NCBI GenBank assembly: GCA_018228665.1
Contig: CP073692.1
Span: 3,112,046-3,176,045 of the forward strand
DNA: 64,000 nt
Direction: 5' to 3'
From: Faecalicatena sp. Marseille-Q4148
Lineage (GTDB): Bacteria > Bacillota > Clostridia > Lachnospirales > Lachnospiraceae
Part shown: piece after piece, positions 38,549 through 46,238 of the stretch
Numbering within the stretch: the stretch's first letter is position 1
How the letters are laid out: the number at the start of each line of letters is the position of its first letter
Position numbers and translations under genes: made by a program
Notes under the pieces: generated by a model
What the model saw: only the letters and a program-made list of their open reading frames with translations
What the model was told of the DNA's origin: nothing
Databases searched by the model: none

Positions 38549-39450
38549 TGGATATGAGAGTAAATATTGCCGGTGTGGAGTGGAAGAATCCGGTAACCGT
38601 TGCATCAGGAACCTTTGGTTCCGGAGCGGAATTCTGTGATTTCGTAGACTTAAACCGTCTTGGTGCAGTAACAACAAAAGGTGTGGCAAATGTTCCGTGG
38701 CCGGGCAATCCGACGCCGCGGGTAGCTGAGGTGTATGGCGGAATGATGAATGCCATCGGACTTCAGAATCCTGGAATCGATGTATTCTGTGAAAGAGACA
38801 TACCGTTTTTGAAACAGTATGATACAAAAATCATTGTGAATGTATGCGGGCATGCGCCGGAAGAATATCTGGCGGTGGTAGAGCGCCTTGCAGACGAACC
38901 AATCGATATGATGGAAATTAACATTTCCTGCCCGAACGTGAATGCCGGTTTTCTTGCATTTGGTCAGGATGCAAAACATGTGGAACAACTGACGAGAGAG
39001 ATCAAAAAGCTGGCAAAGCAGCCGGTCATCATGAAGCTGACACCAAATGTAACGGATATTACAGAGATTGCGAAGGCGGCAGAAGCAGGAGGCGCAGATG
39101 CTCTTTCACTCATTAATACATTGACCGGTATGAAGATTGATATCAACCGCAAAACATTTGCTCTGGCAAATAAAACAGGCGGAGTGTCAGGTCCGGCAGT
39201 CAAACCGATTGCTGTGCGGATGGTGTACCAGACAGCGAAGGCGGTTAATATTCCGATCATCGGCATGGGCGGTATTGCGTGTGCTGAGGATGCAATTGAA
39301 TTCTTGCTGGCAGGGGCAAGCGCAGTGTCTGTCGGAACAGCGAATTTCCATAATCCGGCAGTGACGATGGAAGTTGTTGATGGAATTGAGGCGTACATGA
39401 AGAAAAATGGTTTTGAGCACGTGAAAGACATGGTTGGGATCGTTGACTAA
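38548..39450 (+). CDS. pyrD: Dihydroorotate dehydrogenase B catalytic subunit
   Basis: PyrD oxidises dihydroorotate to orotate, here as the NAD-linked class 1B enzyme with PyrK. The 300-residue protein shows SGTFGSGAEF, catalytic Cys128 in NISCPNVNAG, KLTPNVTDI and GMGGIACAEDA for FMN binding. The ribosome site is inside pyrK. In many Firmicutes pyrE follows directly; here pyrE is about 9.2 kb downstream, beyond the accessory genes. Confidence 0.97.
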   Translation: MDMRVNIAGVEWKNPVTVASGTFGSGAEFCDFVDLNRLGAVTTKGVANVPWPGNPTPRVAEVYGGMMNAIGLQNPGIDVFCERDIPFLKQYDTKIIVNVCGHAPEEYLAVVERLADEPIDMMEINISCPNVNAGFLAFGQDAKHVEQLTREIKKLAKQPVIMKLTPNVTDITEIAKAAEAGGADALSLINTLTGMKIDINRKTFALANKTGGVSGPAVKPIAVRMVYQTAKAVNIPIIGMGGIACAEDAIEFLLAGASAVSVGTANFHNPAVTMEVVDGIEAYMKKNGFEHVKDMVGIVD

Positions 39451-39455
39451 AAATC

Positions 39456-41267
39456 ATGGGAAAAGGAATTGGTGAGTTGCTTGAGAAGCTCAGAAAAGAA
39501 ACAGAATTTACGCAAAGCCAACTTTGCAAAGGGATTTACTCATTGTCTGCTTATGCCCGAGTGGAGGCGGAGCAGACAGAGCCGGGATATTTTGAACTAG
39601 ATCGCTTATTTGAGCGGTTGGGAAAATCAACAGATCGTCTGGAATATGTAATGTCGCTGGATGTCTATGAACTGTATGAGCTGCAGTATTTTGTACAGAG
39701 GGCGATTTGTCATCGAGATTTTGAGAAAGCCGAAAAGGTGCTTGCAGAGTATGAACGAAAGAAGCAGGCAGAGCAGCCAATTCACCGGCAATACATTTGT
39801 CAGATGTGGGCGCAGATTTTGTGGCTGAAAAGTCAGGAGAAAGATGCGGTGGAAGAAGTTTTGAAGTGGATCGAAGAGGCGATTGTACAGACGATGGATC
39901 CAGAAAATTGTCTAACAGATGGGAGCGCATTAAGTGCGGAGGAATTAAAACTTTTATTGTTTCGGTGGGAAGTAAGTCAGAAAAGTGCTGGTGCGAGAAA
40001 AGAAAAAGAATTGGAAGAGGTATTTTGCTATTTGAATCGCCATACATTCGAGGAAGAGGAACTGGCGAAGGTATATCCGTATGCGGTTTTGCTGTTGGTA
40101 GAAAAAAAGAAGACAGCAGAAAATTATGATAAATGCTGTTACTGGTTAAAAACAGCGTTAGAGGTGTTGTGTAATACCGGAAGGGTATTGTATATGACGG
40201 AGATTTTGGATACCTATGCAGAATTTTTGAAGAGAGGAAGAGAGGATATACAGAAAACAAAAGAACTGGAAAGTCAAAGTCGTTCGCTTCTCGCATTAGA
40301 GAAAGAGGCAGATATTCATTTGGAGAACTACAGACTATTTCATAACTGGAACCGATATTTTGAATTGGACTATGAGCTGATCCGTCACGAAAGGACTGCG
40401 AGAAAGATTTCACAGGCGGAGCTTGCGGACGGAATCTGTGAGCCGGAGACATTATCACGGATCGAGGGAGGAAAACGTAGACCGAACACCAGAAAGCTGG
40501 AAGCTATGCTTGAAAAAATGCATCGGGAAAGAAAACGTATATCTATGATGGTTGTGGCAGAGCAATATAGTGTGTTGGAGTTGGAAAAACAGATAACGGC
40601 GTATGATCAACAACAAGATTATGAAAAGGCTAATGAACTTTTAAGGAAATTAGAAGCGCAACTTGATATGAGTCAGAAACGGAATCAACAGTATGTTGGA
40701 GTAGAAAATTTAATGTATTTAGTGCATCTTCAAAAAATTAATGAAGATGAGTATATTTTACAGTTAAATCATTTGCTAGCATTGACACTAGAAGATCAGA
40801 AGAATATTTTTGAGCACAATTTAACAGAAACAGAAAATATCATTTTGAATCTTCTTGCGTGTAGTTATGAAAAAAAAGGGGAAGTAGATAAAGCCTTTGA
40901 AATTTGGAAAGTATTGCTAGAGAAATGTGAGAGCAGAAAAGTTCATTCAATATTTAATTTTAGAATTTGGGAACTTATGAACGGAAATTATTCGGGAGCA
41001 ATGGAAGAACATGGCTTTTCTAAAGAACCGTTTCATAAATGTCTCATATGGGCTGAGAAAGCACTAAGTATAGGAATGGGTAAACGAATTGGCAGAATAC
41101 TTTCGATAGAAGCGTGTATATTGGAAAAGCAACATAATAAAAAATGTATAGAACGATTTCGTCAAGCATTAGATATTCTCAAACTTATGAAAAACACATA
41201 TCGTTATAATTGCAATAGAGAGTATTTGAAAGAGAAAGGACTTCTTGAAATCGTTGAGTTTAGTTAG
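39456..41267 (+). CDS. RRNPP/PlcR-like regulator with two HTH-TPR modules
   Basis: The 603-residue protein contains two similar halves. Residues about 4-58 form an XRE-like helix-turn-helix (ELLEKLRKETEFTQSQLCKG), followed by TPR-like helices. A second, more canonical HTH lies at about 308-360 (ELIRHERTARKISQAELADG, then ETLSRIEGGKRRPN), again followed by TPR-like helices to the C terminus. The post-HTH segments also match: HRDFEKAEKVLAEYE and QQDYEKANELLRKLE. RRNPP regulators bind short secreted-and-reimported peptides in their TPR domain. Its ATG is 5 bases after pyrD, with no good ribosome site; a TTG at 39477 is an alternative. The second half is markedly AT-rich. It overlaps a convergent peptide gene at its 3' end. 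Confidence 0.85.
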   Translation: MGKGIGELLEKLRKETEFTQSQLCKGIYSLSAYARVEAEQTEPGYFELDRLFERLGKSTDRLEYVMSLDVYELYELQYFVQRAICHRDFEKAEKVLAEYERKKQAEQPIHRQYICQMWAQILWLKSQEKDAVEEVLKWIEEAIVQTMDPENCLTDGSALSAEELKLLLFRWEVSQKSAGARKEKELEEVFCYLNRHTFEEEELAKVYPYAVLLLVEKKKTAENYDKCCYWLKTALEVLCNTGRVLYMTEILDTYAEFLKRGREDIQKTKELESQSRSLLALEKEADIHLENYRLFHNWNRYFELDYELIRHERTARKISQAELADGICEPETLSRIEGGKRRPNTRKLEAMLEKMHRERKRISMMVVAEQYSVLELEKQITAYDQQQDYEKANELLRKLEAQLDMSQKRNQQYVGVENLMYLVHLQKINEDEYILQLNHLLALTLEDQKNIFEHNLTETENIILNLLACSYEKKGEVDKAFEIWKVLLEKCESRKVHSIFNFRIWELMNGNYSGAMEEHGFSKEPFHKCLIWAEKALSIGMGKRIGRILSIEACILEKQHNKKCIERFRQALDILKLMKNTYRYNCNREYLKEKGLLEIVEFS

Positions 41268-41418
41268 TTTTGCCCCAAGAATCGCCCGGATCAGTTTGTG
41301 GAGGTATAGACTGATAACTGGAAGATTCATATAATGTAATAACAGACAGACTATTAGTAAATGCCAAAGTCAAAAGTAGTCCAAATAAGTAAACTGTTTT
41401 TTTTATATATTTTTTCAT
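41260..41418 (-). CDS. Phr-like secreted signalling peptide precursor (52 residues)
   Basis: The start is ATG at 41418 with AAGAAGG 8 bases upstream on the - strand, and TAA ends at 41260. The peptide has a basic N terminus (MKKYIKK), a hydrophobic core VYLFGLLLTLAF at about residues 9-20, then a polar tail ending SIPPQTDPGDSWGKTN (residues 37-52). This is the plan of Phr-type pro-peptides, cut after export and re-imported. It is convergent with the TPR regulator and overlaps its last 8 bases, as phrA is with tprA in pneumococcus. The mature signal is most likely within the last 16 residues. No database match was tested. Confidence 0.7.
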   Translation of the reverse strand: MKKYIKKTVYLFGLLLTLAFTNSLSVITLYESSSYQSIPPQTDPGDSWGKTN

Positions 41419-41471
41419 ACTAAATACCTTCTTTCATTTTTGTTACGCACATGTTACCAGAATGGGAACAT

Positions 41472-41524
41472 AAAAAACATGACGTTTTATGGGAATTAAA
41501 TTTTCATAAAACGTCATGTTTTTT
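41472..41524. promoter_or_regulatory. 53-bp near-perfect palindrome between divergent peptide genes
   Basis: Arms of 20 bases (41472-41491 and 41505-41524) are exactly complementary; the inner 13 bases are also symmetric except for two pairs. The arm reads outward from TTTTATG and CATAAAA with ACATGACG beyond. It lies midway between the - strand signalling peptide (start 41418) and the + strand cysteine peptide (start 41609), the position expected for the operator of the TPR regulator. It has T-runs at both ends, so a bidirectional terminator is the alternative, but no gene ends here. Confidence 0.65.
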
Positions 41525-41536
41525 TGCACCAATGAG

Positions 41537-41545
41537 TGATATGAT
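41537..41545 (+). promoter_or_regulatory. Extended -10 promoter of the cysteine peptide gene
   Basis: TGATATGAT gives an extended -10 (TATGAT at 41540-41545) just downstream of the palindrome. The -35 region falls in the right arm of the palindrome and is poor, which fits activation by a bound regulator. A similar TGG-TAACAT element can be read on the - strand facing the signalling peptide. Confidence 0.45.
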
Positions 41546-41608
41546 GAAGACGCTGTAAGATTTGTCGACAAACTTTTATAGAATAAGTAACGAAAGGATG
41601 GAATTTCT

Positions 41609-41698
41609 ATGGAAAAAGTTGAGCTTTGTAGTTCAATAATTGGGCCACCGCAAACAGGATGTATGAATCAATCACATTCATGTGGGGCAGGACGATAG
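41609..41698 (+). CDS. 29-residue cysteine-containing peptide, candidate exported product
   Basis: ATG at 41609 follows GAAAGGATGG about 9 bases upstream; TAG ends at 41698. The peptide starts MEKVELC and has cysteines at positions 7, 18 and 25, the segment SSIIGPPQTGC in the middle and SCGAGR at the end. There is no double-glycine leader and no long hydrophobic part. It lies upstream of two ABC exporter genes and no lanthionine, radical SAM or YcaO enzyme is encoded nearby, so disulfide or thioether/thiolactone formation remains open. Gene status rests on its ribosome site, the flanking palindrome and hairpin, and its place before the exporters. Confidence 0.6.
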   Translation: MEKVELCSSIIGPPQTGCMNQSHSCGAGR

Positions 41699-41752
41699 TA
41701 GTAAAATACATACATGGTATGAGTTTTATGCCATGTATGTATTTTATTACTA
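41696..41752 (+). terminator. Very stable hairpin after the cysteine peptide gene
   Basis: About 27 paired positions (41696-41722 with 41726-41752, a few G-U) begin at the peptide stop codon. The right arm ends in ATTTTATTAC rather than a clean T-run, so it may be a partial terminator or 3' stabiliser that gives far more peptide mRNA than exporter mRNA. Confidence 0.6.
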
Positions 41753-41797
41753 ATTAGAGATAATATTAAGAATATGTCTGAATGAGGTTATAGTATT

Positions 41798-41857
41798 ATG
41801 AGAAAATTGATAAAAGATTTTAAAATAAATTTTTCAGATAATTATGTTTATTATTAA
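41798..41857 (+). CDS. Possible 19-residue peptide gene
   Basis: ATG at 41798 follows GAGG about 10 bases upstream and TAA ends at 41857. The product would be MRKLIKDFKINFSDNYVYY, basic then aromatic. It lies between the hairpin and the first exporter gene. The sequence is very AT-rich, so it may be chance; only its ribosome site and position support it. Confidence 0.25.
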   Translation: MRKLIKDFKINFSDNYVYY

Positions 41858-41886
41858 TAAAAATATTGGAGTATCGGGAGTATCAT

Positions 41887-43677
41887 ATGCAAAAAAACAG
41901 TTTTATTACAAATCTTAAATTTTCTTTTTCACTATTGAGGAAAGACGGCTTCAAGGGCTTTTTTGGATATGCTTTTTTGCATATTGTGCTCGGTGTGTTA
42001 GTGCCTCTGCTTTTTGCGGTTTTTCCGAGCTATGTCGTTGGGGTGATGAGGGGCAGGCAAGTGGAAGTAGAGATCGGAAAGCTTTTGGGGTTCCTAATTG
42101 TCATACTTCTATTGCAAATGATAGATACTTATGCGCTGCATTTGTATGAGCAAATGTTGTTTTTGTTCCGAAATCAACAAGGGAAGAGACTTATAAAGAA
42201 AGCGTTGGAGCTTCCTTATGATCTGTGTGAAAGTCAGGAGGGGCAGAAACAGTTCGAAAAGGCAAGGCGAGCCGTTTACGAAGGAAATGAAAATGGAATT
42301 GAAATGTTCCTGAAACAATTTGTGGAAGTGTGTGTCAATCTTTTGGGACTTATTACATACGCAGCTTTGATTGGAAATACAAATTACTTTTTTGTGTTGA
42401 TCTTAATTGTTTTTACAGTGACAATTATTTTCGCAAGCATGTTGACCAGCAAAAAAGATTTTTTTGTGCAAGATCAGTTGAGCGCGGAATATACCAGACT
42501 TCAGTCGATGTATCATGCGTCTTTGGAACAAAAAGGCGCAAAAGATATACGGATTTACCGGATGCAGGAATGGTTTACGGAGGAATTTAATTCTTTGCGG
42601 ACAAAAATATGTAAACTTCAGAAAAAAAGTGCATCTTACTATCTGATCTTTAATCATTTAGAGAAGCTTCTTGCATTTGTGAGAGATGTGATTGTGTATG
42701 GAGCATTTATTTATTTTATGCATCGTGGCACAATGACGATAGAACAATTTATATTGAATCTGGGAATTGTGGCAGGATTTAACGGATGGATCCTTCATTT
42801 ATTTGATAACATGAAAGAATTGATAAGAAATCATACGTTGGTAACTTATTTCTATGTTTTCTTGCAATATGGAGAAGAGAAATGCACAGGAGGTGAACTA
42901 GTACCAAATGCGCTGTCCTCGCATACGTTGACAATGGAGCGCGTATGTTTTCGATACCCGGGAGCTGAAAAGGATTGTATCCATGATTTAGATTTAACAA
43001 TTCAAAGTGGTGAGAAACTGGCGCTGGTTGGTATCAATGGTGCAGGAAAAACTACGATTGTGAAATTGCTATTGGGGCTATATAAGCCTACCGGAGGCAG
43101 AATTTTATTGGATGGAACCGATATCAGGTGTTTTGATCAGAAAAGCTATTTGCAGGAATTTTCAGTTGCGTTTCAGGAAATCTTTGTGTTTGCAGCAACA
43201 ATCGCTGAGAATGTGACGGGGCTTCCAGAAGCAGAGCAGAACAGGGAAAAACTGAAAGAGAAGTTGGAACTTGCGGGGCTTGGAGAACGGATCAGTAATT
43301 TACCGGAAAAAGAAAGAACGAAGCTGACAAAGGTATTGGATCCCCAGGGGATAGAGTTGTCTGGAGGAGAACTTCAGAAGTTGCTGCTTGCCAGGACGCT
43401 ATATAAAGAATCTTCGGTTATGATCTTAGACGAACCGACAGCGGCACTTGACCCGATTGCGGAAAATGAATTGTATCGGCAATATCATCTTCTCACGGAA
43501 GGGAAAACGGGGATTTACATTTCCCATCGTTTAAGCTCCACTAGATTTTGTGATCGGATCGTATTTTTGGAGCAGGGAAGAATTGCAGAACTTGGAACAT
43601 ATCAAGAACTGATGGAACAGCATGGAAAGTACGCAGAAATGTATGAAATTCAGGCGAAGTATTATGAGGAGGGGTAG
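41887..43677 (+). CDS. ABC exporter half-transporter 1
   Basis: The 596-residue protein has a six-helix membrane domain (about 1-320) and an ATPase domain with Walker A GINGAGKTTIVK, Q-loop VAFQEIF, signature ELSGGELQKLLLAR, Walker B VMILDEPTAALDP and H-loop ISHRLSS. There is no N-terminal C39 peptidase, so it does not itself cleave a double-glycine leader. The ATG at 41887 has GGGAG close upstream; an in-frame TTG seven codons earlier is less likely. It is 2 bases before the second half-transporter, with which it probably forms a heterodimer. Confidence 0.9.
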   Translation: MQKNSFITNLKFSFSLLRKDGFKGFFGYAFLHIVLGVLVPLLFAVFPSYVVGVMRGRQVEVEIGKLLGFLIVILLLQMIDTYALHLYEQMLFLFRNQQGKRLIKKALELPYDLCESQEGQKQFEKARRAVYEGNENGIEMFLKQFVEVCVNLLGLITYAALIGNTNYFFVLILIVFTVTIIFASMLTSKKDFFVQDQLSAEYTRLQSMYHASLEQKGAKDIRIYRMQEWFTEEFNSLRTKICKLQKKSASYYLIFNHLEKLLAFVRDVIVYGAFIYFMHRGTMTIEQFILNLGIVAGFNGWILHLFDNMKELIRNHTLVTYFYVFLQYGEEKCTGGELVPNALSSHTLTMERVCFRYPGAEKDCIHDLDLTIQSGEKLALVGINGAGKTTIVKLLLGLYKPTGGRILLDGTDIRCFDQKSYLQEFSVAFQEIFVFAATIAENVTGLPEAEQNREKLKEKLELAGLGERISNLPEKERTKLTKVLDPQGIELSGGELQKLLLARTLYKESSVMILDEPTAALDPIAENELYRQYHLLTEGKTGIYISHRLSSTRFCDRIVFLEQGRIAELGTYQELMEQHGKYAEMYEIQAKYYEEG

Positions 43678-43679
43678 AT

Positions 43680-45503
43680 ATGTTTGAAAAGTATAAGTTC
43701 CATAAAACAGGTTTTTACCTCCTGAAAGTATTACACCACCTAGATCATCAGGCAATTTTGATATCGACAGGTTCCTCTTTGTTAGAAATATTTTCTTTTT
43801 ACTTTGGATTATTTTACTCAGCGAGAATCATAGACGATCTGCTGCGACAGGAGTGGAGATCGGCAGTACTACATTCGGGGATATTAATTTTGTCTGAGTT
43901 GTTCTTTGGATTAGTTCAGAACCAGCTTACAAAAAGTATGTCTGTAAAATATCAGATGCTCTACACAGATTTAAAAATATTGATGCGAAAAAAGGCACTT
44001 TCGATGCGGTTTGAATCCTTTGAAAATCCCGAAGTGATCCGAAAAATTTATCTGGCTGAGCGGACGATTGACATGTATGGAGGCGTAGAACAAGTCTTGT
44101 ATTTGTATCAGCAACTGATTGTTTCGGCGCTTTCAATAGTAACTGCCGTTGGAATGGTTGTGCACATGTGTTTTTTGAAGGGGAAAATGGGTAGCGCAGG
44201 CGTTTGGTTTTCGGTTATAAGTTTCGGAATGATGTTCTGGAGCATCGTGAAACTAACAACGGTTTCCAATCAACGGCTGAGTGAACGCCAGAGTCAGATC
44301 TATTCCGAGCACGGGGACGCAGAACAAGGATTATCTTATTATATGGATAATATATATGGGAATCCGGAGGCAAATAAAGTGTGTCATATCTATCAAATGA
44401 ACGATATGATTGAGAAGAATTTCAGCAGATTTCTGGAAACCTCTTCAGATTTGTATAAGCGGATGAGAACTGTCCGAAGGAAACAGGAGTTGGCGGGACA
44501 GGGAATCGGCATGCTATTTACAGTGTATTCATATGCGCTGATCTTGATAAAAATAGCGGGCAATGCAATCACTATCGGTTCTTTCAGCAAATATGCAGGA
44601 GCGACGACTAGATTTATGACGGATGTGACGATGTTGATCTGGATCAATGGAGAAATTGAACGGAAATGTGAAATGATGCGCGGATTGGTTGAATTTATGG
44701 AGATGAAAGAAGAGCGCCGGGAAGGAAAGCTAAGTGTTCCGAAACAAAATGTGAAAGACTATGAATTTGAATTTCATCACGTGAGCTTCCGCTATCCGGG
44801 AAATGAAACAGAGATTCTTAAGGGGATTGACTGCAAACTCAGCGCCGACAGTCGAACTGCAATTGTAGGAAGAAATGGAGCCGGAAAGACGACATTTATA
44901 AAATTGCTCTGTGGGCTTTATGAGCCGACAGAAGGTTATATTACATTAAATGGAATTGATATAAGAGAGTACGATTATCAAGAATATCTGAAATTATTCG
45001 GAGTGGTTTTTCAGGATTTTGCTATGTTTGCATTTTCAATCGGACAGAATATTGCAGTGGCTCAGGAATATGACGAGCAAAAAGTATGGAAATGTCTCAG
45101 AGAAATAGGTGTGGAGCGGATTGTAAATGAGCTTCCGGAAAAGCTAGAGACGCCGATGTTTGCAGAAAGTGAAGATGGGGTGAATTTCAGTGGGGGAGAG
45201 AAACAGAAACTGGCAATCGTAAGAGCGCTGTACCAGGATGCCATGATTATGATCTTAGATGAACCGACAGCGGCGCTTGACCCAATTAGTGAATATGAAA
45301 TTTATCAAAATTTTGACACACTGGCAGAGGATAAAATGAGTGTTTTTATTACTCATCGAATGAGTAGCTGCCGTTTCTGTGATGATATTATCGTGTTTGA
45401 CTCCGGTACGATTGCGGAAAGGGGAACTCATGAACAGTTGCTGCAAAATGGTCGCCTATATTCTGAATTATGGAAAGCGCAGGCACAGTATTATCACAAT
45501 TAG
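43680..45503 (+). CDS. ABC exporter half-transporter 2
   Basis: The 607-residue partner has the same plan: six membrane helices (about 20-320), Walker A GRNGAGKTTFIKL, Q-loop VVFQDFAMF, signature NFSGGEKQKLAIVRA, Walker B IMILDEPTAALDP and H-loop ITHRMSS. Both nucleotide sites look intact, unlike many heterodimeric exporters where one is degenerate. The ribosome site GGAGGGG overlaps the end of the first gene. Context suggests it exports the 29-residue peptide or pumps out a related antimicrobial. Confidence 0.9.
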   Translation: MFEKYKFHKTGFYLLKVLHHLDHQAILISTGSSLLEIFSFYFGLFYSARIIDDLLRQEWRSAVLHSGILILSELFFGLVQNQLTKSMSVKYQMLYTDLKILMRKKALSMRFESFENPEVIRKIYLAERTIDMYGGVEQVLYLYQQLIVSALSIVTAVGMVVHMCFLKGKMGSAGVWFSVISFGMMFWSIVKLTTVSNQRLSERQSQIYSEHGDAEQGLSYYMDNIYGNPEANKVCHIYQMNDMIEKNFSRFLETSSDLYKRMRTVRRKQELAGQGIGMLFTVYSYALILIKIAGNAITIGSFSKYAGATTRFMTDVTMLIWINGEIERKCEMMRGLVEFMEMKEERREGKLSVPKQNVKDYEFEFHHVSFRYPGNETEILKGIDCKLSADSRTAIVGRNGAGKTTFIKLLCGLYEPTEGYITLNGIDIREYDYQEYLKLFGVVFQDFAMFAFSIGQNIAVAQEYDEQKVWKCLREIGVERIVNELPEKLETPMFAESEDGVNFSGGEKQKLAIVRALYQDAMIMILDEPTAALDPISEYEIYQNFDTLAEDKMSVFITHRMSSCRFCDDIIVFDSGTIAERGTHEQLLQNGRLYSELWKAQAQYYHN

Positions 45504-45530
45504 TTTATGAAGAAAAGTATTAAAAATGGA

Positions 45531-45566
45531 ATGTGCGTTACGGTTTAGACCGGCGCACATTTTTTG
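45531..45566 (+). terminator. Terminator of the ABC exporter operon
   Basis: ATGTGCG with CGCACAT and an inner CGGT/ACCG pair form the stem, followed by TTTTTT. Confidence 0.8.
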
Positions 45567-45567
45567 T

Positions 45568-45596
45568 TTGACAAACAAGAAAAATGATGCTATGTT
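45568..45596 (+). promoter_or_regulatory. Sigma-A promoter of the ECF transporter gene
   Basis: Consensus TTGACA at 45568-45573 and TATGTT at 45591-45596 are 17 bases apart, directly after the previous terminator. Confidence 0.7.
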
Positions 45597-45632
45597 GTTT
45601 TTAGTTTTTATAAGAATGGAGGAGGGAACAGA

Positions 45633-46205
45633 ATGAATAAGAAAATTAAAAATATGACGTTAGCGGCGATGTTTCTTGCCATCGGAATGATCCTTCCGTT
45701 TTTCACAGGACAGATTCCGAGAATTGGCAATATGCTGCTTCCAATGCACATTCCGGTACTGCTCTGTGGCTTAATCTGCGGATGGCAGTATGGTGCGGCA
45801 GTTGGACTTGTTCTTCCGATTTTGCGTTCCATGACACTTGGAATGCCGCCGTTGTTTCCGACAGCGACAGCAATGGCATTTGAATTAATGACATATGGAT
45901 TTGTGTCCGGATGGCTGTATGAACATTCTAAATGGAAATGTATTGTCGCGCTTTACCGTTCGCTCATTGCTGCAATGCTGGCAGGAAGAGTTGTCTGGGG
46001 AGTTGTGCAAATAGTGCTTCTCGGTGTAACAGGAGCAGGATTTACATGGCAGATGTTCATGGCAGGTGCATTTATCAATGCAGTTCCCGGAATCATTGCA
46101 CAGTTATTGATTATTCCGGCAGTGATGATTGCATTGAACAGAACAGGGCTTGTCCGTTTCGGAAGTACACATAAGGAAAAAGAGACGGCAAAAGCGGCGA
46201 GATAG
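45633..46205 (+). CDS. ECF transporter S component
   Basis: The 190-residue membrane protein has about six helices and the ECF substrate-binding-subunit look: LAAMFLAIGMILPFFTG (with the alanine-rich helix 1 that contacts the T subunit), LLPMHIPVLLCGLICGWQYGAAVGL and NAVPGIIAQLLIIPAVM. S components capture vitamins, bases or nucleosides and share a common energising module encoded elsewhere. The substrate is not evident; the adjoining kinase suggests a phosphorylated salvage product. The start has GGAGGAGGG. The upstream leader is too short for a riboswitch. Confidence 0.85.
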   Translation: MNKKIKNMTLAAMFLAIGMILPFFTGQIPRIGNMLLPMHIPVLLCGLICGWQYGAAVGLVLPILRSMTLGMPPLFPTATAMAFELMTYGFVSGWLYEHSKWKCIVALYRSLIAAMLAGRVVWGVVQIVLLGVTGAGFTWQMFMAGAFINAVPGIIAQLLIIPAVMIALNRTGLVRFGSTHKEKETAKAAR

Positions 46206-46238
46206 GACAACGAAAGATACGAGATGAAGGAAACGTGT

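Noticed and set aside
39508..40458. 316-codon antisense open frame inside the TPR regulator
   Set aside because: Pro/Ser-rich shadow without a ribosome site, opposite a gene with HTH motifs.
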